Origin: JBAXEO01 sp963789515
Lineage (GTDB): Bacteria; Actinomycetota; Coriobacteriia; Anaerosomatales; JAAXUF01
Length of the DNA: 64,000 nucleotides
Direction: 5' to 3'
Assembly: GCA_963789515.1 (NCBI GenBank)
Contig: CAWBKW010000002.1
Location: forward strand, 558,001 to 622,000
Shown here: positions 41,794 through 51,238 of the stretch, in pieces
How the letters are laid out: each line of letters starts with the position of its first letter
Numbering within the stretch: position 1 is the first letter of the stretch
The notes under the pieces: model-generated
The model's database searches: none
What the model was told of the DNA's origin: nothing
The model's input: only the letters and a program-made list of their open reading frames with translations
Position numbers and translations under genes: made by a program

Positions 41794-42603
41794 CTAGCGC
41801 GACGCCCTGTCGATGACCGAGAGCATCTCGGCGTGGAGCGCGGGGTTCGCGCAGCAGATGCCCTCGCTGTGTGCGGTCCAGGGAGCACCCTCGGTGTCGG
41901 TCACGAGCGCGCCGGCCTCTCGAAGGATGACGACGCCGGCCGCCATGTCCCACGGCTTGAGGTAGTACTCCCAGAAGCCGTCGGCTCGAGCCCCGGCCAC
42001 GTGACAGCAGTCGATGGCAGCCGAGCCGTCCCGGCGGATGCCGTGGACCGGTGCGCGGAGGAACGCCGCCAGCACATCGAGCTGGCGGTCGAGCGGCGCT
42101 CCGCGGTCGTAGGGGAAGCCGGTGATGAGCAGCGCGTCACGAACGCTCGGGGCATCGCTGACCGAGAGCGGCGTACCCTCCCGCGTGGCACCGAGCCCGA
42201 CCGCAGCCGCGTTCATCTCGTCGAGCGCCGCGTTGTAGACCGCACCGGCTACCGGTTGTCCGTTGTGCAGACACGCGACCGACACGGAGTAGGTCGGGTA
42301 GCCGTGGAGGAACGACGTCGTCCCGTCGAGCGGGTCGATGACCCAGACTTCGTCGTCGTCGAGCGTGCCCCTGGTCACCGACGCCAGGTCGTAGACCTCG
42401 TCCTCCTCGATCACGAAGCGGGCGCCGGGCAGGCGCTGCTCGATCGCGCGGGCGCACGCGACGCCCGAGGCGAGGTCGGCCTCGGTCACGAAGTCGGTGG
42501 CGAACCCCTTCGACCGCACGGCGCCCATGTCGTCGCGCCGGGCGAGCAGTTCTGCTCCGCCGGCACGGGCGGCCTCGATAGCGCAGTCCAACAGCGTTCG
42601 CAC
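41794..42603 (-). CDS. Inositol monophosphatase family phosphatase
   Basis: A 269-residue Mg-dependent phosphatase. It has GFATDFVTEADLASG, the metal-binding motif VIDPLDGTTSFLHGYPTYSV and the C-terminal LKPWDMAAGVVILREAGA, all canonical for the IMPase/CysQ/HisN superfamily. The metal-binding glutamate lies in IEEDE. The GTG start has AGGAGG seven bases upstream. The natural substrate (inositol phosphate, histidinol phosphate, PAP or other) is not clear. It converges on the haem genes and diverges from transketolase. The frame is intact. Confidence 0.9.
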   Translation of the reverse strand: MRTLLDCAIEAARAGGAELLARRDDMGAVRSKGFATDFVTEADLASGVACARAIEQRLPGARFVIEEDEVYDLASVTRGTLDDDEVWVIDPLDGTTSFLHGYPTYSVSVACLHNGQPVAGAVYNAALDEMNAAAVGLGATREGTPLSVSDAPSVRDALLITGFPYDRGAPLDRQLDVLAAFLRAPVHGIRRDGSAAIDCCHVAGARADGFWEYYLKPWDMAAGVVILREAGALVTDTEGAPWTAHSEGICCANPALHAEMLSVIDRASR

Positions 42604-42702
42604 GGGTGTGCCTCCTAAAGGGGATAATCAGACGGTGACGCCAAGTGTACCCGTCCGGATCGCCCCCGGGAGCGAGGGGTGCGTTCCATCAGAGGAGTCC
42701 CG

Positions 42703-44623
42703 ATGCTCGATCGTGGCCTGACCGAACGCCTCGACAGTGCGACACTCGACCAGCTCGCCGAGCGCGCACGACGGTCCCGGGGGCACGTGCTCACGGCGAC
42801 TTCGCTCGCGGCATCGGGTCACCCGGGCGGCTCGTTCTCGTCCATGGAGATGTACACGCTGCTCTACTCGCTTGCGAACCTGCGCCCGGAGGACCCTCGA
42901 TGGGCCGGCCGCGACCGGATCGTCGTCTCCCACGGCCACACGTCGCCCGGGCGTCTACGCGGCGCTCGCCGAAGCCGGCTTCTTTCCCGCCGAGGAGTTC
43001 GTCGCGCACTTCCGCCAGGCAGGTAGCGTCTTCGAGGGTCACGTCGAGCGCTCGGTCCCCGGCATCGAGTGGTCGTGCGGCAACCTGGGGCAGGGGCTCT
43101 CGGCCGGCGTCGGGCTGGCGCTCGGTGCGCGACTGACCGAGGCGAGCTGGCACACGTTCGTTGCGATGAGCGACGGCGAGCAGCACAAGGGGCAGGTCGC
43201 CGAGGCCCGCCGGCTCGCGGTCAAGGAGAGGCTCGGCAACCTGACGGCGGTCATCGACTGCAACCGCATCCAGATCTCCGGCCACACCGACGAGGTCATG
43301 CCGGTTCACATCGCGGCGGACTGGGCAGCCGACGGCTGGCGCGTCGTCGAGTGCGACGGGCATGACCTCGCCGCGCTTCATGAGGCGCTTCGTGACGCGG
43401 TCCGGGGCGACGGTCCGACGGTGGTGGTGGCGCGCACGGTCATCGGCAAGGGCGTCTCGTTCATGGAGGACCTGCCCGAGTTCCACGGCCGAGGACTGAC
43501 CGCCGAGGAGTACCCGCTCGCGCATGGCCGAGCTCGGGCTCGATCCGGCCGAACTCGACCGCGCACGTGCGCGGCGCACCGAGCCGTGCGCCGTCGCCGC
43601 GCTCGAACACCACACGCCTGCGGTCCGGCTTACGGGCGGCACCCCACGGAGCTACTCGGCAGGCAAGCCGACCGACAACCGCGTCGGCATGGGGCACCGC
43701 GCTGACCGACCTCGCCGAGGCCAACCCGGACTTCCCATCGCCGTGCTCGACTGCGACCTGGCCGTCTCGGTCAAGACCGACGGGTTCGCCGCTGCTGCGG
43801 CCGGAAGGGTTCATCCAGTGCGGCGTGGGCGAGCACAACGCCGCCACCGCCGGCGGCGCGCTGTCGACCGTGCCCGGCGTGCTCGCGTTCTGGAGCGACT
43901 TCGGCGTCTTCGGGATCGACGAGGTCTACAACCAGCAGCGGCTCAACGACATCAACGGCGCTGCGCTCAAGCTCGCGGTCACCCACTGCGGGCTCGACGT
44001 GGGCGAGGACGGCAAGACGCACCAGTGCCTCGACTACGTCGGGGCGTTTCGCGAGCTCTTCGGGTGGAAGGTGATCGTTCCCGCCGACCCCAACCAGACG
44101 GACCGGGCGGTGCGCGCGGCCGCCGCCATGCAGGGTAACGTCTGCATCGCGATGGGCCGCAGCAAGCTGCCGGTGCTCGCTGGGCGACGACGGGACGCCG
44201 CTCTTCGGCGACGACTACGAGTTCGCCTACGGCGAGGTCGTGTGGGCGCGCGAGGGCGCCGATGCGGTCGTTCTGACGATGGGTACGCTCGCGGGGGCCG
44301 CGGTCGCAGCATCTGACGTGCTCGCGGCTGCGGGACATCGCGGCCGAGGTGGGGATCGTCGCCTGCCCGCTGCACTTGGACGACGCTGCGATGACCTACG
44401 CCGCCGAGGCGCCGCTGCTCGTCACCGTCGAGGACCACAACGCCCGCACCGGTCTCGGGGCGTCGGTCGCGCGAGTGGCTGGCCGAGCACGGCTGCGGCA
44501 CGCCGCTCGTCAGGCTCGGCGTACGCGGCTACCAGTCGTCGGGGACTGCGCGAGACCTGTTCGCCCGTGCGGGCCTCGACGCGGAGGGCATCGCCCGATC
44601 GCATCGCGAGGGCGCTGGGCTAG
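42703..44623 (+). CDS. tkt: Transketolase (about nine frameshifts)
   Basis: Thiamine-diphosphate enzyme of the pentose phosphate pathway. The first half has SGHPGGSFSSMEMYTLLYS, SCGNLGQGLSAGVGLALGA and the ThDP/Mg motif MSDGEQHKGQVAEA; the second half has CGVGEHNAATAGGALS and LDYVGAFRELFGW. The two halves of transketolase are in one polypeptide of about 637 residues once eight extra bases and one missing base (42953-44608) are corrected; some anaerobes keep them as separate genes, so accidental splitting was considered and rejected. The ATG is preceded by GAGGAG. It converges with the hydrogenase protease gene 31 bases away. Confidence 0.9.
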
Positions 44624-44654
44624 GTCGCGGCTCGGCTCGGCGTGTCTCGCCGGA

Positions 44655-45230
44655 CTACGAGCCGTCGGGCGTCTGGTCGGGCATCGGAGCGTAGGACCGC
44701 AGGGCGCCGATGATCTGCGCGTGGACGTCGAGCGTCCTCGCAGGCGAGCGGCTCGATGCCGAGCGTCTTGAGCTCGTCGAGCACGGCGGCCGCCGCGATG
44801 GGGACCGCGCGCGTCGACCGGAGCCGAGAGCTCGAGGACCCACTCCTCGATCGACTCGATCTGGACGCCGAACGCGATGGTCTGCGGCGTGCTGCCCATC
44901 AGCTCGGCGGCCTGCAGCACGTCGACGAGCCGCAGGTCGTGCAGCGAGTGCGCCACCTGGTTCGGGGCGATCTCCTCGGGCGTCATTCGGAGTACCGTGC
45001 CGGGCGGATACTCGGTGTCTTGCATGGCGTCGATGATGATGAGGTGGTCCACGCCCCGCAGCAGGTCGAGGATCATGAAGCTCATGGTCCCGGCGTCGAC
45101 CACTTCCACGTTGTCGGGAAACGTGTAGCCGCTCCTGAGCATCTCGATGACGCGCGGTCCGATGCCGTCGTCGCGCATGAGCGGGTTGCCCACGCCCATG
45201 CACGAGGATGCTCTCAGATGCAGTCGCCAC
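44655..45230 (-). CDS. Hydrogenase maturation protease, HyaD/HycI type (three frameshifts)
   Basis: Endopeptidase that removes the C-terminal extension of the [NiFe] hydrogenase large subunit after nickel insertion. The N-terminus VMGVGNPLMRDDGIGPRVIE is the family signature, with nickel-sensing Glu/Asp/His positions continued in VEVVDAGTMSFMILDLL and HSLHDLRLVDVL. Extra bases near 45200 (GTG+C), 44808 (GCG+C) and 44744 (GCC+T) break the frame; corrected length is 190 residues. It is the last gene of the minus-strand hydrogenase region, so it probably processes the large subunit encoded upstream. Confidence 0.88.
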   Translation of the reverse strand: MATASESILVHGRGQPAHARRRHRTARHRDAQERLHVSRQRGSGRRRDHELHDPRPAAGRGPPHHHRRHARHRVSARHGTPNDARGDRPEPGGALAARPAARRRAAGRRADGQHAADHRVRRPDRVDRGVGPRALGSGRRARSPSRRPPCSTSSRRSASSRSPARTLDVHAQIIGALRSYAPMPDQTPDGS

Positions 45231-45302
45231 GGTGCTCCTCTTCGCCCAGCGGCGGAGTACGGAGGTCGAGTCGTGTGCAGTGTAGCGCGAGATCCCGGCG
45301 GC

Positions 45303-46641
45303 TCAGCCGGCAGCGAGCGCAGGCTCCGCGGTGAGGAACGCCGACGTGTCGCCCTCGAGCAGCAGGATGCGCTCGTCGAGCGGCAGCTCGGCGCGGGCCT
45401 TGTCGCGCGCGTCGTTGCTGGCGGCGAGCGTCTCTCGCATCATGACCAGCAGCAGGTAGCGGCCCTTGGGTGTCAGGGTGATCTCCTCGGAGGTGTTGGT
45501 GGCGATGCCGCCGACCAGCGTGAGGAAGCGCGATCTCGCCGGGGAGTCCCAGCTCGACCGGCACGCCGAAGTCTCGGCGGAACCGCTGCTTGTCGAGCCT
45601 CAGGCCGAACATGTCGGTCACGAAGCGGTAGCGCATCGAGGCGCCACGACCCGTACGTGCTTGCCTCGCTTCACGATCGCCATCTTGCCGGCTTCGATCC
45701 GCGCGCGTACTCGCCGAGCGAGAACGTGTTGCCGTAGATGGTGCCGTCGAGGAAGGACAGCGCGCCCGAGCCGACGCCGACGTACTCGGGGAAGTCGACG
45801 ATGTACTCGTCGATCATCGCGTTGCTGTCGCGCGAGAACGTCCACGCGCTCGCTGGCTCGAAGTCGGGCGCCAGCGCCTCGGAGACGAGCCGGTAGTAGC
45901 GGGCCTCGCGCTCGAAGTCGATGTCGCCGACCGTCTGGGCGAGTTCCCGGCGGCGAAGCGGGGAGGCCATCAGCGGGTAGAAGGTCGTCTGGTTGGCGCC
46001 GGTGGCCTTCACCAGCTCGATGTCGCGCAGCAGGACCTCTTCGGTCTGGCTCGGGAAGTTGAAGATCATGTCCACGTTGAACGAGGGGAACTTGCCCGCC
46101 ATCGACGCGACGCGCTCGAAGACCTCCTCGCCGGTGCCGTACTTGCCGTAGCGGTCCATCTGGCGCAGCAGGCGGTCGTCGAAGCTCTGGACGCCGCACG
46201 ACAGCCGCTGGACGCGGCCGGTCGAGCGTCTCGACGAGCTCGCGGTGAGGTGGTTGGGGCTCGTCTCGGCCGAGACCTCGCGCGATCGACGGGGAAGAGC
46301 CGCTGGCGAGGTCGATCGTCTCGCGAGCTCGTCGAGCAGGATGGTGGGCGTGCCGCCGCCGACGTAGAGCGACGCGAAGTCGTAGCCGAGGTCGGCGACG
46401 AGCCGCATCTCGTCGCGAAGGTGGCCGAAGTACGTCGCGTGCCCGGTCCTCCTTGTAGAGGAAGCGGTTGAACGAGCAGTACGTGCACAGGCGCTCGCAG
46501 AACGGCACGTGTGCGTAGAGCACGTAGCCGTGGCCGGGCTGTGGGCGGGGACGGAGTCGCAGGTCGCAGCGGTCCTCGGTCGTGAGGTAGCTCTTGTTCA
46601 GGACACCCGAGTGCGGTCGAGATGACACGTTCCGAGAACAC
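45303..46641 (-). CDS. HemN/HemW-like radical SAM protein (several frameshifts)
   Basis: A radical S-adenosylmethionine protein of about 445 residues. The cluster-binding motif is CERLCTYCSF in VLYAHVPFCERLCTYCSFNR; then LYVGGGTPTILLDELA, LSCGVQSFDDRLLRQMDRYG and VDMIFNFPSQTEEVLLRDI follow the HemN/HemW pattern. The C-terminal HemN-type domain is present (YVGVGSGALSFLDG, RYRFVTDMFGLRLDKQRF). Such proteins are oxygen-independent coproporphyrinogen dehydrogenases, haem chaperones or haem-modifying enzymes; I cannot choose. At least seven base errors occur, one being TGT+C, both cysteine. The GTG start has GAAGGAG upstream. It lies between the hydrogenase structural genes and the protease. Confidence 0.75.
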
Positions 46642-46781
46642 GGCGGCTCCTTCAGTCGGTTACGACGAGGCTGCCGGGCCCGGCGCATGCGATATGCCTG
46701 TATTGGACGTTCGGCCTAGCGTTTCCTGCCTGACGATCCATAGTGCCGGCATTCCGGCGAAGGGCACGGCCCATGAGAGGA

Positions 46782-46807
46782 GCGGGCCCCGGTTTCCCGG
46801 GGCCCGC
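46782..46807 (-). terminator. GC-rich hairpin after the hydrogenase cytochrome b gene
   Basis: Arms 46782-46792 and 46797-46807 pair perfectly over a four-base loop. On the minus strand the hairpin follows the hyaC stop by about 45 bases. It probably separates the structural operon from the radical SAM gene; no T-run is visible. Confidence 0.55.
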
Positions 46808-46853
46808 CACCCGACGTCAGGTGTTGATGCGCACCTTCGGCACGTGCTCGCCG

Positions 46854-47521
46854 TCAGCTGTCCTCGCCGACACCCTCTTTCCAAGCGAAGATCATCTTCG
46901 AAGGGGCGAAGTTGTAGATGTTCGCGAGGTACACGTGGGCCGCGGTGAAGATCAGGATGACCCACATGATCCAGTAGTGCAGGATGCGGATCGCCCATCG
47001 GGTCGGCGCCGCCGCCGAGGTTGAACAGCGAGGCGACCCACGCGGTGCCCGCGTAGAAGAACGGCCAGCCCGAGGTCGGGCCCCACAGGCAGAAGCCGGT
47101 GTAGGCCGCGGCCAGGATCAGGAACGGCGTGGCGATGTAGGCGATCTTCTGCAGAACGCCGTACTTCGCCGAGATGGGGTGGTCCTTCTTCAGGAACAGG
47201 TAGTACTTGATCCACGGCAACATCTGGTGGCGGTTGGCCTCCTGCGGAAGCCAGTTCTTGAAGTCCTTATCGACCTCGCGCGTGTCCGGCATGATGGCGT
47301 CCTTGACGAAGAACATCATGACCAGACGGACGATGAGGTTGATGAGCAGCACGAACATCCAGAAGAAGTGCGTGCCGCGTGCCAGACCCATCAGGCCCGG
47401 AACGATCGGGTAGTGGATGTAGAAGCCCGACAGCGCCAGGAAGAACATCGCGAGCAGGTTGATCCAGTGGGTGAGCACGAACGGCATGCGGATGCGCCTC
47501 GCGGTAGAGCTTGTGCGACAT
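46854..47521 (-). CDS. hyaC: [NiFe] hydrogenase b-type cytochrome subunit (two frameshifts)
   Basis: Membrane cytochrome b that passes electrons from the periplasmic hydrogenase to the quinone pool. Four hydrophobic segments are seen, with candidate haem histidines in FVLTHWINLLAMFFLALSGF, FYIHYPIVPG, GTHFFWMFVLLINLIVRL and ILHYWIMWVILIFTAAHVY. Extra bases near 47490 (GCG+C) and 46997 (GGC+G) break the frame; corrected length is 221 residues. The ATG follows the large-subunit stop directly, so translation is coupled. Its presence shows a respiratory, membrane-bound uptake-type enzyme. Confidence 0.9.
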
Positions 47522-49183
47522 CTACTCCACCCCCCACTTGCTCGAGAAGACCATGCCGCGCTTGCCCGTTTTGCGTTCAATCACGTGAACGCCGCATCCG
47601 ATTCAAGGATCGAAGCTGCGGACGATGCGCGCAGCCTCCATGGGCTTGGTCGGTATCGATGCACCGGCGAGCCGATGAGCGCCTGCTCGATGACGCCGGT
47701 CACGCCGTCATCGTCGCGTCCGCCGATGTTCCAGGTCGACGGCGTGCAGATCTGGTAGTTCGCGATGCGACCGCCGGACACGTTCATCCAGTGGCCGAGA
47801 GCGCCACGAGGGGCTTCCCACATGCCCGCACCGTCGCCGGCGCTTGCGTCGGCTCGTCCTCGAAGAAGCTTCACGTCGCCGCCCTTGACTGCGCCGATGA
47901 GCTCGTTGACCCACTCGATCGACCAGTCGGCGACGACTGCGGTCTCGAGGTTGCGGGCCGCGATGCGGCCGAGCAGCGAGACGAGGACCTCGGGCTTGCC
48001 GGCGGCGCCGAGCTTGGCGAGGGCGACGTCGACGATCGTCTTGACCGGCTCCACGCCGTTCAGGTACGCGACGAGCATGCGCGAGAGCGGACCGGCCTCC
48101 ATGGGCTTGCCGTCGTAGCGCGGCGCCTTGGCCCAGGTGTACTGGCCGTTGACGTCGTACTTGGTGAAGTCGGGGTTCGTCTTGCCCTCGGCCGGGTTGA
48201 GATCCGCCGTCCTCCGGGTCGAACCACGAGTGCTTGACGTACTCCTTGACCTTGGCCGGGTCAGCGGTTCTCAGCCTTCAGCGAGCCGGCGAAGACCGCG
48301 CCGTCGGGCAGGTAGCGGTCCTTCATCTTCATGCGACTCGCGGTTGAACACGCCCCACGCCAGGAAGTTGCCGTGGCCGCCGCCGTAGCTGAGAGCGTCC
48401 GGTGTAGAACGGAGCGATCGCCAGGGTGTCCGGGATCATCGTGTTGTCGACGAAGTCATGAACGCGCATGAGGCGGAACAGGACGTCGTCGAGCTTCTCC
48501 TCGGTGGGCACCCACGCGGTGCCGCCCGGAAGCGACGTCATGAAGTGCGGGAACTTGCCACCCATGATGGCGATGACGCGCGCGGCCTCGGCCTGCATCT
48601 CGAGCGCCTCGAGGTAGTGGGCGACGGCGATGAGCGCGAGCTCGGGCGGCATCGTCTGCGAGTAGGCCGGGTGGTCGAACCAGCCGTTGGTGAAGATGGA
48701 CAGCTGACCACCGTCGACGAGGCCCTTGAGCTTGTCCTGCACGGCGCCGAAGTCGGACGTCGGTCGTGCCGGCCTGCTCGGCGAGCGCGTAGGTGTCGGC
48801 GATGTTGGCCTTGAGCGCCTTGCCCGGATCGATGTAGTCGAGCGCGGCGAGCGTGTAGAACCACAGGATGTGGCTGTGCAGGTACTGCGCGGCCTCGATG
48901 ATGTTGCGGACGATGCGCGCGCCGTTCGGGATGGTGATCCCGAGCGCCTCCTCGGCGGCCATCGTGGAGGCGTGACCGTGCGAGATCGGGCACACGCCGC
49001 AGATGCGCTGCGCGACGTAGAACGCGTCCGACGGCGCGCGGCCCTTCAGGACCATCTCCATGCCGCGGAACAGCGTGCCGGAGACCCATGCGTCCTTGAT
49101 GACGCCGTCTCGACTTCACACTCGACGCGAAGGTGACCTTCGATCCGGGTGATCGGGTCGATGACGACGTTGGGGGTGCCCAC
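47522..49183 (-). CDS. hyaB: [NiFeSe] hydrogenase large subunit with in-frame TGA (selenocysteine); several frameshifts
   Basis: Catalytic subunit holding the Ni-Fe centre. The N-terminal ligand motif is RICGVCPISHGHAS. The C-terminal ligand motif, canonically D-P-C-x-x-C-x-x-H, reads D-P-(TGA)-I-G-C-G-V-H within the unbroken frame EAARIVRSFDP...CGVHVIE. The TGA at 47605-47603 replaces the first cysteine, as in known [NiFeSe] enzymes, and a SECIS-like hairpin follows. About 20 residues after the last histidine form the extension removed by the maturation protease. One missing base near 49106 and seven extra ones (near 48766, 48402, 48333, 48267, 48208, 47671 and 47659) are compatible with a 551-residue product ending at the TAG directly before hyaC. 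The GTG start overlaps the small-subunit stop. Confidence 0.9.
47573..47605 (-). promoter_or_regulatory. Putative bacterial SECIS element with its UGA codon
   Basis: On the mRNA the UGA (47605-47603) is followed by ten bases and then by GCGUUCA-CGUGAU-UGAACGC, a perfect 7-bp stem (47592-47586 with 47579-47573) with a 6-base loop that contains GU. In E. coli fdhF, as I recall it, the SelB-recognised GU lies about 20 bases after the UGA; here it lies at 19-20. Bacterial SECIS elements sit inside the coding region immediately after the UGA, as this does. Confidence 0.75.
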
Positions 49184-50368
49184 TAGTTATCGCCTCCCTT
49201 CTTCGGCCGCTTGCGGTCGTAGTCCTTCATCTCTTCGGTGGCAGGGCCGTCGCCGATACGGCCGGCGGCCTACATGCCGACGCCGTGGACGACCAGTGCG
49301 CCAGCCACGACGCCGCCCGCGAGGGCCGCGAGGTTGGCCGGGTTGTAGCCACCGCCGTCGGTGTACTGGCCGATGCCGATCCGGCGGAAGCGGTCAGGAA
49401 CGGCGCGTTCTCGTCGACCCAGTTGAAGTCGCCGCAACCGATGCACGGCGAGCCGGACTCGACGCACCAGGAGACCTGGTTGTTCCAGCGAACGATCGGG
49501 CAGTTGGTGTAGGTCTGCGGACCCTTGCAGCCGACGGCGTAGAGGCAGTAGTCCTTGGCCTCTTCGGCGGAACCGAACTGGTAGACGAACTCGCCGTTCT
49601 CGAAGTGGCCGCGACGCGGGCAGTTGTCGTGGATGGTCTGGCCGAAGATGATCTTCGGGCGGCCGAACTCGTCGAGTTCCTTGAGGATCGCGCCGCTCTC
49701 GAGCTTGCCGAGAAGCAGCACGTCGACGACCATCGCGACGATCCACTCCGGGTTGACCGGGCAGGTCGGCAGGTTGATGACGGGCGTGGCGATGTTCTGC
49801 GACTTGAGGTACTCGCCGATGCCCATGGCGCCGGCCGGGTTCGGGATAGGCCTTGACCCACCCGCCGTCGACGGCGCAGGAGCCGACCGCGATGATCGCC
49901 GCGGCGTTCGGGGCGACCTCCATGATCTGCTCGAGGCTCGGGCTTGCCGGCGACGCGAAGCGCGTTGCCGTCCCAGCCGGTCATGACGGCGCCTTCGTAG
50001 ACCATGATGAACTTGCCCTTGGACTTCTCGACGGTGTCCTTCAGCGCCTGCTCGGCGGACTCGCCGGTGGCGTACATGATCGTCTCCATGTAGTTCATCG
50101 ACAGGATGTCGAGAACGATCTGGGCGACGTCAGGGTAGGTCGACTGGGCGGTTGACTCCGTGCACCCCGTGCACAGGCCTCCGTCCAGCCAGACGGCGGG
50201 GTAGAGTTTCGAAGCGGCGGCCGTCTCGATGGCTGCAGCGATCTGCGGGACCATCGCTTCGTTCAGCCCAAGCATCGCGGCGACCGAGCCGCAGAACTTG
50301 AGGAAGTCGCGACGGGTGACCCCGCGATCCGCGAGCTGGTCGTAAAACGCTCGATCCTCATGCGCCAT
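49183..50368 (-). CDS. hyaA: [NiFe] hydrogenase small subunit, Tat-exported (frameshifts, one in-frame TAG)
   Basis: Electron-transfer subunit with three Fe-S clusters. The N-terminus has the twin-arginine signal TRRDFLKFCGSVAAMLGL. Cluster cysteines are in WLDGGLCTGCTES, VGSCAVDGG, LPTCPVNPEW, HDNCPRRGHFENG, YAVGCKGPQTYTNCP and SPCIGCGDFNW. A C-terminal anchor (NLAALAGGVVAGALVVHGVG) follows. Two extra bases (near 49952 and 49848) and one missing base (near 49383) break the frame. After the anchor an in-frame TAG (49272-49270) occurs, yet the same frame runs 33 residues more as a basic tail to the TAG overlapping the hyaB GTG. The start ATG has AAGGAGG eight bases upstream; a GTG nine bases earlier is less likely. 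Confidence 0.9.
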
Positions 50369-50979
50369 GCCATACACCTCCTTGTGTGGTTCCGATTGAT
50401 GACTTCACGTGCGGGTCCGGTCGACGCACTCCGCCTGCGTGGCGGTTCCGGCGGCGTCGGCGAACGTCATGCGACCGGCAGCCCTCCTCTCGAGATGACC
50501 CAGGGGTGGTTACGCCTGTATGTGGACGGCTTTGCGCAGCGGCAACCGCGGTCAGCCGATCCAAACCGTGGGGGAGTTGTCGTCGGACACGCCGCGAAGC
50601 GACGTGGTCAACCGGCGGCCAGAAGGCGACCGAGCCGGGAATCGAGAGTCGGGGAGGGTGAGCCGAGTCCGCGTCGCGCGATCGACGCACGTCTGTGGCC
50701 AGCCTCAGACCCCTTGAGCACTCTCGCAGTTCCCCTTCGTGACGGTCTACCCGTGTGCCCGCCGCCCGGTGATGTTTCCCTCGATCGCATCACTCGGTGC
50801 GGCAAGGCGGGCATGAACGAACCTGTACAGACCACATTCTACACATGCGCTACTGTGTCATGCTAACAGGGTAACGGGGATCTGATCGGTCGAATCATCC
50901 CGTGTTGCAGGCGTCAGCAGGAGGGCGGCGAATACGCCCACAGGACAGTCTCGCATTCGAGCGCAGGGGGAATGCCGCA
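50369..50979. other. 611-bp intergenic region upstream of the hydrogenase operon
   Basis: No open frame here has a start signal or family resemblance. Reading toward hyaA, TAGAAT (50841-50836) could be a -10 box, without a good -35. This would give a leader of over 450 bases for the hydrogenase mRNA. TGAT-N7-ATCA at about 50886-50900 is a loose dyad whose spacing does not fit an FNR or CRP site. An unrecognised small RNA or long leader is possible. Confidence 0.4.
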
Positions 50980-51238
50980 GTGCCAGCAAGGGGACAGCTT
51001 CTGGTTGACGTTCGTGGCCTCGACCCCGCGCTCAGGCGTCCGATCATCTTCGCGCTCGTCGACAAGCTGGTCGGACTCAGCGCCAAGGACCAGCTCCTGG
51101 TGGTCACCGACTACGAGCCCAGCGGCATCGGCTACCAGATCGATCTTCGCCGAGAGACCCGCGGCAAGTTCGAGTTCTCCTACGACCAGCGCTCCGACGG
51201 GGCGTGGGTGGCCTTCATCCGCCCCTGCAAGCCGCTAG
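50980..51238 (+). CDS. DUF2249 family small protein (probably one frameshift)
   Basis: A protein of about 85 residues. LLVDVRGLDPALRRPIIFAL and LLVVTDYEPSGIGYQIDLRR, ending in WVAFIRP, match the DUF2249 fold (a TusA-like alpha/beta domain), whose members are often near nitrogen-oxide or redox genes. As written the frame runs on, but one extra base in the last third would let it end at the TAG at 51236-51238. That TAG overlaps the convergent HAD gene's stop in the palindrome GCTAGC. The GTG start has GGGGGA upstream. Confidence 0.7.

Noticed and set aside
42703..44623. Transketolase as two separate N- and C-terminal subunit genes
   Set aside because: No stop-start junction or ribosome-binding site fits between the halves, and the net indel count restores one frame across both.
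49270..49272. Pyrrolysine at the TAG in the hydrogenase small subunit
   Set aside because: There is no Pyl machinery in view, no known role for Pyl here, and the base quality of the window is doubtful. Kept only as an in-frame TAG worth checking.
50882..50902. FNR/CRP-type site (TGAT-N7-ATCA) upstream of the hydrogenase operon
   Set aside because: The spacing is seven bases, not the four to six expected for these regulators, and the half-sites are short.
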